Of a DNA stretch of 64,000 bases, positions 24,708-33,791 are shown piece after piece (positions within the stretch are counted from its first letter, which is position 1; each line of letters opens with the position of its first letter). Source of the stretch: Clostridia bacterium. GTDB lineage: Bacteria; Bacillota; Clostridia; Oscillospirales; CAG-272. Where the stretch lies: contig JAFQEJ010000003.1 in NCBI GenBank assembly GCA_017399105.1, forward strand, positions 124,864 through 188,863, in the 5' to 3' direction. The translations under genes were made by a program, and so were the position numbers. The notes beneath the pieces were generated by a model that did not search any database, was not told the DNA's origin, and was given only the letters and a program-made list of their open reading frames with translations.

Positions 24708-26336
24708 ATGATCAAAGAACAGGCGGACAGCCTTATCACCGCCTATATGCAGAAAATCTACGGCTTCGCCATCAAAAAATCCTTCTCCTATGATGAAGCG
24801 GAGGAACTGTGCGCCGAAATGCTGGGACAGGTCTATACTTCTCTGCTCCGCACCGAGGAGGTTATCACACCCGACGCCTTCATCCGACGCATCTGTCAGC
24901 ATACCTATGCCAAATTCCTCTCGCGCAAGAAGCGGCAGGAGGGCATCTCACTTGACGGAGTGGGCGCACCCGAGCTTCCCTACTATGAGGATTTTTCGGT
25001 GGGCGATGAACAGGAGGAGCAGCTTGCCCTGCTTCGGCGGGAGGTAGCCTTTTTAACAAAGCTCCGCCGTCAGATCGTCTATGCCTTCTACTACGAAAAC
25101 CGCCCCATCTCTGCCATCTCAAAAACCTTCGGTATTCCCGAGGGAACAGTAAAATGGCACCTGAATCGGGCAAGAAATGAACTGAAGGAGGGCTTTACCA
25201 TGGAAAGAAAAATCGGGAAACTGGGACTCAATCCCGTAAAGGCTGTCGAAATCGGGCACAACGGCAATACCGGCTCCAAAGGCGGTCCCGAATATTACCT
25301 CAGCGACAGGCTGAATCTCAATATCGTCTACAGCGTTTATTTTGAACCCCGCACCCGCGAGGGTATCGCCGAGGAGCTGGGCGTCACCCCTGTCTTTATC
25401 GAGGAGCGCATCGACATGCTGGAGGAAAACGGCTTCCTTGTGCGTACAAAGGGCGACCGTTTCACCACCTATGTGCGCTTCTTCCCCCGTACCTATTCTC
25501 AGGAGCGAACCGATGCGTACATCGCAAAGCAGTTGGAGGCGGCTGACATTTTAGCCGATGAATATGCTCCCCTCGTCCGCAATGCGCTCACAGACCTCGA
25601 CCATGTTTACATCCCAAGCGGCAACCGTCAGCTTCTCGAAGCGGCGGTCATCACACGCATGATCGCAGACGAAGGCTGGCTTCCCATCACCCGCGATCTG
25701 AGAAGGTATCACATCCACACCACCGATGGCGGAGATTACAACGCAAGTATAGTTCTTGAAACCGAATGCATTGACCCGGACTACAAGCCGATCCATACAG
25801 GCAACTACAATTTTTGCGGCAGCATGACCCGTATCTCCTGTAAGTATCCTGCCGTTTCCTCCTGGTCGATCGACTCTTCGCGCGACTCGCGTGTGGGGGA
25901 TTGGCAGAACAATCTCACCTCCGACTACGAGTATCTCTATGAATACCTGCGGGGAGAGCTTGCCGACAATGGAGCCAACGCCGAAAAGCTGGCAAGACTG
26001 CATGAGCGCGGCTTCCTTTCGGACGACGGAAAGGCAGGCATCATGATCGTACAGGACGGCTATGACAGCTTCTTTAGCCGTATGCCCAAAATCGACGACA
26101 GCATCAAAAGCCGCTTCGCCGACTTCGCTCTCGAGTGCGCCATGATCGAAGCGAAGGACTACCCGCCCCAGATGCAGGATCTCGTCATTGCCCGTCGTGC
26201 AAGCGGCTTCATCGGCGGTGCTGCCGCTCTCATGACAGTGGATAAGCTCATCGAGCGGGGCATCTTCACCCCCTTCACTGAGGAGGAGAAGGTCACGGTC
26301 AATCTGATCATGTTCAGCGATATCCTGCCGCAGTGA
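24708..26336 (+). CDS. Sigma-70-like protein fused to a winged-helix regulatory region
   Basis: A 542-residue protein. Residues 15-75 resemble sigma region 2 (SYDEAEELCAEMLGQVYTSL, RRICQHTYAKFLSRKKR). Residues 115-165 are region 4 (LRRQIVYAFYYENRPISAIS, IPEGTVKWHLNRARNELKEG). A winged-helix part follows at about 205-265 (REGIAEELGVTPVFIEERID, MLEENGFLVRTKGDRFTTYV), then ~280 residues of unknown fold that could bind a ligand. GGAGG precedes the ATG at 24708; the longer frame is rejected. It may be a regulator that kept a sigma-like DNA-binding unit rather than a true sigma factor. Confidence 0.78.
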   Translation: MIKEQADSLITAYMQKIYGFAIKKSFSYDEAEELCAEMLGQVYTSLLRTEEVITPDAFIRRICQHTYAKFLSRKKRQEGISLDGVGAPELPYYEDFSVGDEQEEQLALLRREVAFLTKLRRQIVYAFYYENRPISAISKTFGIPEGTVKWHLNRARNELKEGFTMERKIGKLGLNPVKAVEIGHNGNTGSKGGPEYYLSDRLNLNIVYSVYFEPRTREGIAEELGVTPVFIEERIDMLEENGFLVRTKGDRFTTYVRFFPRTYSQERTDAYIAKQLEAADILADEYAPLVRNALTDLDHVYIPSGNRQLLEAAVITRMIADEGWLPITRDLRRYHIHTTDGGDYNASIVLETECIDPDYKPIHTGNYNFCGSMTRISCKYPAVSSWSIDSSRDSRVGDWQNNLTSDYEYLYEYLRGELADNGANAEKLARLHERGFLSDDGKAGIMIVQDGYDSFFSRMPKIDDSIKSRFADFALECAMIEAKDYPPQMQDLVIARRASGFIGGAAALMTVDKLIERGIFTPFTEEEKVTVNLIMFSDILPQ

Positions 26337-26348
26337 TAAAAAATATAT

Positions 26349-26508
26349 GGGACTGTCGCATTGGCATGCGACAGTCCCTTGAATATTGATTTTGCCGGTC
26401 AAAGACCGCCATTTCAGGGCATTTTACCCCCTGAAACCAATCAATATATGCCACAAAATCGAAAATTTTGTGGCTGGGCTGTTGCAAATGTTTCATTTGC
26501 AACAGCTC
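26349..26508 (+). repeat. Structured intergenic repeat, copy 3
   Basis: About 160 bp. End hairpins GGGACTGTCGCAT/ATGCGACAGTCCC and TTGCAAATG/CATTTGCAA; inside CGGTC/GACCG, TTTCAGGG/CCCTGAAA and CACAAAAT/ATTTTGTG, with outer TATTGATT/AATCAATA. It lies between convergent genes; its right end encodes the last five codons of the AraC gene. Confidence 0.9.
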
Positions 26509-27293
26509 TTCTTCATTCCCTCATTAACCGCCCGATACTGCTTCGGTGACAGCTCATACCGCGCCTTGAAGAGCTTCGAGAAATAGACCGGATCGTCAAA
26601 GCCCACCTCGCCGGCGATTTCAGCCACCGAACGGCTGTCCTGCTCGAGAAGCACCGAGGCTTTTTCAAGGCGGATTTTATTGATATAGTTGTGGGGAGAC
26701 ATCTGAAAGCTGCTGCGGAAGATACGGTAAAGCCCCGGCACCGAGCAGAGTGCGGCAGCGGCAAGGTTTTCCACGGTGATCTTCTCGCTGTAATGTTCGT
26801 CGATATAGCGCTTGAGCTGAGCCGCTGCAGTATCGAAGGGAGCATCTTTCATCGCAGCATGGGAGATCAGCAGTTCGGTCAGCTCATATGCGGCTGCATA
26901 CTGCGCGCACAGACTCGATTCTTCCCGTATTCTGCCGATATTCACCTCCAGCACTTCTCTGCAGTCGGCAGGAAGCAGAAGCGGAAGATCAAACACATCC
27001 TCAAGGGCATAAAAGCCGTTGACCGTCACATTCATAAAGACCCACTGTGCCTCCATGAAGCCGCTGACTCCGTTATGATGGAGAATATTCTGACTGATAC
27101 CTGCCGGCGCAACAAAAGCTCCGCCCTCTTCGGTAATATGAGCGGCACTTCCGCCAAGCGCAATTTCATACCGTCCGTGCATCGCCTGCACCACCGAAAG
27201 GCAGGGCAGCGATTTGATATGTCTGATATTTTCGTTATTTCCCTTCAGATATCCGCCCATGATATTTTTAATTTCAATCGATTTGATTTTCAT
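26493..27293 (-). CDS. AraC-family transcriptional regulator
   Basis: A 266-residue regulator with an N-terminal cupin-like sensing domain (1-150) and a C-terminal pair of helix-turn-helix motifs (ITVENLAAAALCSVPGLYRI, SVAEIAGEVGFDDPVYFSKL, YELSPKQYR). The stop and the last codons (SCCK) lie within repeat copy 3. GAGG precedes the ATG at 27293. It is divergent from a glycyl radical enzyme with a short shared promoter region, so it probably controls that gene in response to a sugar or polyol. Confidence 0.9.
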   Translation of the reverse strand: MKIKSIEIKNIMGGYLKGNNENIRHIKSLPCLSVVQAMHGRYEIALGGSAAHITEEGGAFVAPAGISQNILHHNGVSGFMEAQWVFMNVTVNGFYALEDVFDLPLLLPADCREVLEVNIGRIREESSLCAQYAAAYELTELLISHAAMKDAPFDTAAAQLKRYIDEHYSEKITVENLAAAALCSVPGLYRIFRSSFQMSPHNYINKIRLEKASVLLEQDSRSVAEIAGEVGFDDPVYFSKLFKARYELSPKQYRAVNEGMKKSCCK

Positions 27294-27328
27294 GACAGCC
27301 TCGCAGGATGATAATATAATACAAGTAT

Positions 27329-27357
27329 ATTATAGTATATTTCATTCGTTTTTTCAA
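27329..27357 (-). promoter_or_regulatory. Promoter of the AraC gene next to GRE1
   Basis: Minus strand TTGAAA (27352-27357), 17 bases, TATAAT (27329-27334). The divergent enzyme gene has a -10-like TAAAAT (27367-27372) but no good -35, as expected for an activator-dependent promoter. Confidence 0.65.
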
Positions 27358-27404
27358 TTCCTGTGATAAAATAAGATCAACAAATGTATCATGAGGTGAG
27401 CAGT

Positions 27405-29546
27405 ATGACATTTTCAACCGCATCCGATATTCCACGCCCCGTCCGACTGAGAGAAGCCACAAGGCAGTGGGCTAACGATTCGCTTCACGGTGTCTACGGA
27501 GATGACGCCATGAGTCACCGCTTTGTAACCCTCGATCACATCGAGCATTTTGAAAAGATGACTGACATCGCAAAATACGATGCGGCAATCGGTCAGATTG
27601 CAGAGCAGGCTCCCATCCGCATCTGCCCCGAGGAGAGAATCTGCGGTGCCGCCACGCTGGGAGATGCCATTTACCATGTGATCCCTGCAAGATACAAGGG
27701 TGCTCCCGTTTTTCCTTCGGTGAGCCATCTGACCATCTGCTATGAAAAGGCAATCAGACTGGGTATGGACAACTACAAAAAGGAGATCGCTCAACGCCTT
27801 GCAGAAGGAAAGCTCGATGACTCCCAGACTGAATTTCTCCACAGCCTGGAAAATGTCATCGAAAGCATGCGCATCTGGCACCACCGCTATCTGGAAGCCA
27901 CCGAAAAAAGCCGTCCCGATCTGCACAAGCTGCTTTTGCAGGTACCCTTCTCTCCTGCGCGCAATTTCCACGAAGCCCTGCAGACACTCTGGTTTGTCTT
28001 CTCCTTTGTCCGTCTCTGCGGCAACTGGCCGGGAATCGGACGGCTGGATATGCTGCTCGGCGACTATCTGGAGCGCAATCTGTGTAATGGCGTGCTGACG
28101 CGGGAAGAAGCAGCCGAGCTGCTGGCATCCTTCTTTATCAAGGGCTGTGAGTGGATTCAGTCCGAAACGCCGGTGGGCACAGGCGATGCTCAGCATTATC
28201 AGAATATCCTGCTCGGCGGTGTGGATGCTGAGGGGGTTGAGCTGACCAACGAGATCACCTATCTGACCCTCGAAATCCTTGAAGAGCTTCCCATTTCCGA
28301 TTACCCTGTTACTGTTCGTCTGAATAAACACTCTCCTTCTTCGCTCAAAGAGCGCATTGCCCGCGTCATGCGTCACGGCGGCGGCATTGTGGCGGTCTAT
28401 AACGAGGATCTGATTCTGCAAGCACTGAACAATCTGGGATATCCCGTCAAAGAAGCACGCTCTTTTGCCAATGACGGCTGCTGGGAGGTGCAGATCCCGG
28501 GTAAAACCGACTTCAGCTATATTCCCTTCGATGGTCTGCAGATTTTCAACCGCGTGGTCGGCATCACCTCCGAGGAAATTCCCACCTTCCACACGATCGA
28601 GGAGGTTTATGCCGCCTATTCGGATGCGCTGCGCGAAACGGTGAAAGTATTCTACACCAATTCCATAGCAAATGCCTATGTTATCAAAAACGACCAATGG
28701 CGTTTTTCAGCTCCGGTACGCCCCACCTCTGTGGTCAGCCTCTTTGAAGAGGGCTGCATCGAGCATGCCTGCTCCTACTATGACTGCGGTCCCATGTACA
28801 TCGTCCGTTCTCCCCATATCGGCGGCGCTCCCGATGTATCAAACTCCCTCTACGCCATCGAAAAGCTTGTATTCGAAGAAGAGAAAATTTCCTTTGCCGA
28901 TCTGATTCAAATTCTGAGAAACAACTGGGAGGGGGAGGAGGAGCTTCGTCTCTATGTCAAAAACAGCTACACCTACTATGGCAATGATGCTGTCGAAGCC
29001 GACCATTGGCATTCCCGCCTGCTCAATGATTTTGCCGATATGATTGAAAAATGCCATGACAGCAAGAACTCTCGCTTCAAGTTTATCCCAGGTGTCAGCA
29101 CCTTCGGCAGACAGATTGACTGGCTTCCCAACCGCGCCGCCACCGCCTTCGGCTGCAGAAAGGGCGATATCCTGTCGGGCAACGATTCCCCCGTCCCCGG
29201 CACCGATGCTTCAGGCGCCACCGCCATCATCAAATCCTACTGTAAAACCGATCTGGTGCGTCAGTCCTGCGGTGCTGCCCTCGACATCAAGCTTCACCCC
29301 GAAGGTCTTTCCGGTGACAACGGAATCAAATCGCTCGTGGCACTGATTGATGGCTTTCTCACCCTTGGCGGCTTCTTTATGCAGCTTGATACATTTGATA
29401 GGCAAACACTGCTCGAAGCACAGAAGAATCCCGAAAAATTCAAAACACTGTCTGTACGCGTGTCGGGCTGGAATGCACGCTTTGTCACCCTCAACCGCGA
29501 ATGGCAGAACATGATCATCGAACGTACCGCACAGAACATCAATTAA
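27405..29546 (+). CDS. Glycyl radical enzyme (PFL/dehydratase superfamily), GRE1
   Basis: A 713-residue member of the pyruvate formate-lyase/diol dehydratase/lyase superfamily. The active-site Cys is Cys359 (SFANDGCWEVQIPGKT) with Glu two residues on, the GCxE pattern of non-PFL glycyl radical enzymes. The radical site is Gly688 (VRVSGWNARFV). GAGGTGA precedes the ATG at 27405. It is oxygen-sensitive by nature, so the host is anaerobic. No radical-SAM activating enzyme lies in this window, so activation must come from elsewhere. Substrate unknown; the divergent AraC gene and sugar-gene context suggest a carbohydrate derivative. Confidence 0.88.
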   Translation: MTFSTASDIPRPVRLREATRQWANDSLHGVYGDDAMSHRFVTLDHIEHFEKMTDIAKYDAAIGQIAEQAPIRICPEERICGAATLGDAIYHVIPARYKGAPVFPSVSHLTICYEKAIRLGMDNYKKEIAQRLAEGKLDDSQTEFLHSLENVIESMRIWHHRYLEATEKSRPDLHKLLLQVPFSPARNFHEALQTLWFVFSFVRLCGNWPGIGRLDMLLGDYLERNLCNGVLTREEAAELLASFFIKGCEWIQSETPVGTGDAQHYQNILLGGVDAEGVELTNEITYLTLEILEELPISDYPVTVRLNKHSPSSLKERIARVMRHGGGIVAVYNEDLILQALNNLGYPVKEARSFANDGCWEVQIPGKTDFSYIPFDGLQIFNRVVGITSEEIPTFHTIEEVYAAYSDALRETVKVFYTNSIANAYVIKNDQWRFSAPVRPTSVVSLFEEGCIEHACSYYDCGPMYIVRSPHIGGAPDVSNSLYAIEKLVFEEEKISFADLIQILRNNWEGEEELRLYVKNSYTYYGNDAVEADHWHSRLLNDFADMIEKCHDSKNSRFKFIPGVSTFGRQIDWLPNRAATAFGCRKGDILSGNDSPVPGTDASGATAIIKSYCKTDLVRQSCGAALDIKLHPEGLSGDNGIKSLVALIDGFLTLGGFFMQLDTFDRQTLLEAQKNPEKFKTLSVRVSGWNARFVTLNREWQNMIIERTAQNIN

Positions 29547-29689
29547 ATTTTAAGCATCTTAATTCGGCTTTTTTCGGTTTTGTGAAAAATTAAATATTAT
29601 TCCTTAAAAATATGATAGTTTACAGATTAAAAAAGAGATATAATAACATTATCAAGCTATCCTTCTATCTTTTATTTTTGGAGGTACAT

Positions 29690-31156
29690 ATGAAATTCAA
29701 GCGCACTCTTGCCCTGCTGCTTGCGGCACTCATGCTTGCAGCCACCGCATGCGGAACAGAATCGGAAGGCGGAAGCGACACCACAGCCGAAACCGAGGCA
29801 GTTACCACAGCTGCAGAGACAGAAGCAGAAACCATCCCCTACATGGACACGCTCCCCGTGGAGAATTACGACGGCTACAGCTTCGTCATGCTGGCGCAGT
29901 CCTATGACCAGCGTCCCAATCTTCCCTTCTATGAGGAAGAAGTGGGCGAGCCCCTCAACGACGCCCTCATCCGCCGCAACCGTCTGGTGGAAGCACGCTA
30001 CAACATCACCATCGAAAATGTTGCCGATCAGAATCGCGATAATGTCACCAATATGGTGAAAAAGGCAGTCCGTTCGGATGAGGAGACCTACAGCATGGTC
30101 ATCAACTCCACCTCCATCGGTATGAACACCCTCACAACCGGCGGCAGTCTCTACGACCTTTCCCAGATCGGTTATCTGAATCTGCAGGAGGACTGGTGGT
30201 GCAAGAATATCTACGATGACTTCCAGATCGACGGTCATCTCTTCTTCACCTCGGGTGCACTTTCTCCCTTCTATTACTACACCCCCATTGCCTTCGCCTA
30301 CAATAAGACGGTCACCGACTCCTACGGCATTACCGGCCTTGAAGAAAAGGTGCTGGATGGCAGCTGGACCTTCGACTATATGATGAGCCTTGCCAAGGAT
30401 AAGAGCTATGACATGAACGGCGACAGTGCTTTAGATGAAAATGACTTCTGGGCGGTCATCTCCCCCGGTGATCAGGTGCACGGTGCGGGACTTGACATGC
30501 TCAAGCGTACATCCGACGGCTTTGCCTTCAACATCGATGAGGCATTTGTTGCCAAGCTGAGCAAGATTGCCGAATTTGCCGCAACCGACGATGGTTTCAT
30601 CGATTTTACGTCCAGCGACCTCCCGCTGACTATGTTCCAGAACAATCAGGCAATGTTCATGTACACCGCGATGAACAATGTCATCACCGGCTACAATGCG
30701 GTTCCCTCCTGGCGCGAGATGGAGTCTGACTACGGTATCCTCCCTCTTCCCAAATATGACGAAAATCAGGAGGAATACTGGACACTGGGTAATGCTCCCG
30801 GTCCCAACGGCATCGGCGTACCGATCAACTGCTCGGATCCTCAGCGCACCGGTCTGATCATGGAAACTCTTGCATACTACTCCTATGAGCTGGTCAAGCC
30901 GGCTGCCTACGATTCGATTGTCAAGGAAAAGGGTACTCGCACCGAGATGGCAGGCGAGATGCTTGACATCCTTTACAGCGGTGTTCGCTTCTATGTCTAT
31001 GATGTCTTCAATTTCGGCAAAAGCAAGGATCTCATCGGCAAAGCGATCAACGATCCCGATTTCAATTTCATCTCCAGCTTCGAAGCACTTCGCTCCAAAG
31101 CAGAAAAGGATCTCGAAAAATATGTAGAGGATCTGCGTTCCTTCAACGCAAACTGA
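29690..31156 (+). CDS. Extracellular solute-binding lipoprotein (SBP-A)
   Basis: A 488-residue lipoprotein. Signal peptide and lipobox LAATAC, then an acidic Thr-rich linker and a family 1-like binding protein: LVEARYNITIENVADQNRD near the N-lobe, MMSLAKDKSYDMNGDSALDE, DYGILPLPKYDENQEEYW near the hinge. GGAGG precedes the ATG at 29690. No permease or ATPase genes are nearby, which is odd for an ABC importer; it must share a transporter encoded elsewhere. It lies 143 bases after GRE1 in the same direction. It is the first of five related genes or fragments in the window. Confidence 0.85.
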   Translation: MKFKRTLALLLAALMLAATACGTESEGGSDTTAETEAVTTAAETEAETIPYMDTLPVENYDGYSFVMLAQSYDQRPNLPFYEEEVGEPLNDALIRRNRLVEARYNITIENVADQNRDNVTNMVKKAVRSDEETYSMVINSTSIGMNTLTTGGSLYDLSQIGYLNLQEDWWCKNIYDDFQIDGHLFFTSGALSPFYYYTPIAFAYNKTVTDSYGITGLEEKVLDGSWTFDYMMSLAKDKSYDMNGDSALDENDFWAVISPGDQVHGAGLDMLKRTSDGFAFNIDEAFVAKLSKIAEFAATDDGFIDFTSSDLPLTMFQNNQAMFMYTAMNNVITGYNAVPSWREMESDYGILPLPKYDENQEEYWTLGNAPGPNGIGVPINCSDPQRTGLIMETLAYYSYELVKPAAYDSIVKEKGTRTEMAGEMLDILYSGVRFYVYDVFNFGKSKDLIGKAINDPDFNFISSFEALRSKAEKDLEKYVEDLRSFNAN

Positions 31157-31179
31157 ATCAAACAGCATAACGCAAAAAA

Positions 31180-31215
31180 GGGATACGGTCACAAAACCGT
31201 ATCCCGATTTTTTAT
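31180..31215. terminator. Bidirectional terminator
   Basis: GGGATACGGT (31180-31189) pairs with ACCGTATCCC (31196-31205), followed by TTTTTT. An A-run on the left serves the minus-strand mannosidase. Confidence 0.9.
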
Positions 31216-31217
31216 TC

Positions 31218-33695
31218 TCAGTCAAGGAAGCCTTCCATCAAGCATTCATCTGCAATACCGCTGTCGTTGCATCTGAAGGTCTTGATCTCAAAGGGAGCAA
31301 ATTCCACCTTCTTTTCCATGCCACGGAAGCTGAGTGTCGCAGACTCTGCATGCTCGGTGGGATTGAAGAGACGAATGATTACATCGTCGCCAACCTCGGC
31401 ATGCTTCACCGCTGTGATCTGCACAGTCTCACTGCCGTCAAGCTGAATAGGTGTGGTAGGAAGTGTGCCGATTCCGGTGGGATAGAAGGAGAGCACCATC
31501 GGAGCCATATTGAAGTGCTGTGCGGCTCTGGGTGCGGTCTCGAGCAGCTTTTCGGGAGCACCGATCTCAAAGAAGAAGCGGAAATCACGCTCACCCTGCT
31601 CAATATAGGGCATGTAGCGATCCTGAGGCAGAATATCACGGCCAAAGATTGGATGCGCGCAGTAGGCAGCCGAACGGAGCATGGTCAGCTTCAGCTCACC
31701 CGACGTCTCGTCATAGGAAGAGCCGTATGTACCGCAGTTTGCAGCCATAATTGCCGCATCCTCTCCGCGCAGGATGATGTAGCGCTGGGAGACGTTCTCC
31801 TTCTGTGCTTCCTTCAGCGTTTCGCGTCCGTAGGCATGCTCACCGATGCAGGCGGTGGTGTCAAAGGCTGCAGGAACATTCAGCTTGACCATCTTCTGCT
31901 TCTCGTCCCAGCAGATACGGATCTCCATCTCCAGGCGTCCGCTCTCCGAAATGATATATTTGACCACAGCACGGGAAGTATTGTAGCCGAAGAGCGCCTC
32001 GACCACGGTGCGTACACTGCCCGACTCGATCACGCGGACCGGCTCAATGGGTGCCTTCACGCAGCAGAACGCGGTTGCTTCCTCGGAGGTAAGCAGGCGG
32101 AACTGACCGATTTTATCTGTCCAGGATGAAGCAAGCTGCATCCAAGGATCCTCGCAGTCGGCAAAGACCTCGAGGGCATAAGCGCCTGCCTTCACATACT
32201 CCTTCACACCGTCTGACATGCGATCCACAAGACCGGTGGTGCGGTTGATCTCCACCTCAAATCCCGGGCGGTTGAAACAGATATGCGTTTCGGTGCTCTC
32301 AAAAGAAGGCGGATCCTTGCACTCCAGCTTTTCAAAGGCGCAGTGGAAGCGGTTCATGGTCATGGGAGCCAGCGTCGCACTGAAAATCACGCGCTTGCGC
32401 CATTCAATCGGGATATTGCTGTATTCCTTCTCGCACTGAGTGGGGATAATATTACCCGCCGCATCATACATGGTGGGCTTCATATAGCACTTATCCCAGA
32501 CCTGATCCCAGAGCATAAATTCGCACATGAAATCGCCCTCTACAGGATAGGGATAGGGGTTATAGGCAAATACGGGAATCCGATCCGAGGGCGCCTTCTC
32601 CTGCCCCGCCGCCAGCGCAAAGAAGGCACGGGCACGAAGCCTCGAGAGAATTTCCAGCGCATGATCGAGCATTCGCATCGACATCTCCTCGGCAGGCTGA
32701 ATTGAGGATCCGGGAAGGGTATCATGGAACTGGATGGTAAGAATATCATAGAGCGCAGCCGCGAGCTCTTCTTTGGGATAGACAAAGATGCTCTTCTCGG
32801 CGGCATGAGTGCACATCATCTCAGCCATAAAGTAGGCATTCTCCGCCGCACGCATCTTCTGCTTGATGCGAACCTGGCTGGTGTAGCATCCCGGTGCCCA
32901 GGAGTTAAGGCTGTCGGCAAATTGGGGGAGCTCACGCTTTTCAAGCACCTCATCAAGGTAAGCCTCGGGAGTAGACTGAACAAGTTCTACACCCTGCTCT
33001 GCCATCTCTGCGGTCAGCGCATCGATGTCGTCCAGATCCTTCTTCGATGGACCGCCGCCGTGGTTGCCGATTCCCCACAGGCAGAGGAAGAAATCATCCT
33101 CGCCGCAGAGATCGATGTACTGTCTGATCTTCGCAGTCGCCGCTCCCTTTCCCGAATTGTAGCCGCCGTGGATGCGGATGCCCACAACCTCGGAGCCATC
33201 ATAGCCAATCCATTTGAATTCACTTGCGGGCAGTTTCAGATCGTGTTCGTTCGGACGCATGAAGAGATATCCGTCATAACCGCTTTTCTTGAGAATCTGC
33301 ACAAGACCGCGGGAGTGACCGAAGGGATCAAGATTCACCGCGACACGGGGCGTAACACCGAATTTCTCCTTGAAATAGCGGCGTCCCGAGAGTGCCTGAC
33401 GGACAAAGCTCTCGCCGTTTGGCATGTTGCAGTCGGGCTGAAGATGCCATCCACCCATGATGTGCCACTTTCCTTCGGCAACCAGCTTTTGGATATGCTC
33501 GAAGAGGGGCGGATCATACTCCTCGATCCACTGATAAAGGAGTGCTTCGTTGTGGCAGAAGACAAAATTTCCGTATTCTTCGCAGAAATCGGCGGCGATA
33601 CGGAAGGTGGAAAGCGTCTCGGCAGCGCCCTCTTCCCATTCCCACTGCCATACGGGGTCAAGATGAGCGTTGCAGATCAGATGCAGTCTTTTCAT
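31218..33695 (-). CDS. GH38 alpha-mannosidase
   Basis: An 825-residue family 38 glycoside hydrolase that removes alpha-mannosyl residues. The zinc site starts with His11 and Asp13 (CNAHLDPVWQWEWEEG); the catalytic nucleophile is Asp123 in NLDPFGHSRG. Further family marks are HIMGGWHLQPDCNMPNGES and the C-terminal beta-rich domains. No signal peptide: it is a cytoplasmic enzyme acting on imported oligosaccharides. AAAGGA precedes the ATG at 33695; the frame extends upstream through the promoter and is not used. With the GH2 enzyme at 58955 it points to mannoside use. Confidence 0.93.
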   Translation of the reverse strand: MKRLHLICNAHLDPVWQWEWEEGAAETLSTFRIAADFCEEYGNFVFCHNEALLYQWIEEYDPPLFEHIQKLVAEGKWHIMGGWHLQPDCNMPNGESFVRQALSGRRYFKEKFGVTPRVAVNLDPFGHSRGLVQILKKSGYDGYLFMRPNEHDLKLPASEFKWIGYDGSEVVGIRIHGGYNSGKGAATAKIRQYIDLCGEDDFFLCLWGIGNHGGGPSKKDLDDIDALTAEMAEQGVELVQSTPEAYLDEVLEKRELPQFADSLNSWAPGCYTSQVRIKQKMRAAENAYFMAEMMCTHAAEKSIFVYPKEELAAALYDILTIQFHDTLPGSSIQPAEEMSMRMLDHALEILSRLRARAFFALAAGQEKAPSDRIPVFAYNPYPYPVEGDFMCEFMLWDQVWDKCYMKPTMYDAAGNIIPTQCEKEYSNIPIEWRKRVIFSATLAPMTMNRFHCAFEKLECKDPPSFESTETHICFNRPGFEVEINRTTGLVDRMSDGVKEYVKAGAYALEVFADCEDPWMQLASSWTDKIGQFRLLTSEEATAFCCVKAPIEPVRVIESGSVRTVVEALFGYNTSRAVVKYIISESGRLEMEIRICWDEKQKMVKLNVPAAFDTTACIGEHAYGRETLKEAQKENVSQRYIILRGEDAAIMAANCGTYGSSYDETSGELKLTMLRSAAYCAHPIFGRDILPQDRYMPYIEQGERDFRFFFEIGAPEKLLETAPRAAQHFNMAPMVLSFYPTGIGTLPTTPIQLDGSETVQITAVKHAEVGDDVIIRLFNPTEHAESATLSFRGMEKKVEFAPFEIKTFRCNDSGIADECLMEGFLD

Positions 33696-33756
33696 GATGT
33701 GTTTCCTTTCTATGTATCGGATAAACATGTATTTTAAATTGTCAATGCTTGAAAAT

Positions 33757-33785
33757 AGTATAACATTTTTTCCCTCTTCGGTCAA
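33757..33785 (-). promoter_or_regulatory. Promoter of the GH38 gene
   Basis: Minus strand TTGACC (33780-33785), 17 bases, TATACT (33757-33762), in the short gap after the sfsA stop. Confidence 0.8.
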
Positions 33786-33791
33786 GTACCA

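Noticed and set aside
26386..26586. Short ORFs inside the three repeats (peptides such as ILPVKDRHFRAF)
   Set aside because: They recur because the repeat sequence recurs; no ribosome site, and the structure rather than the peptide is conserved.
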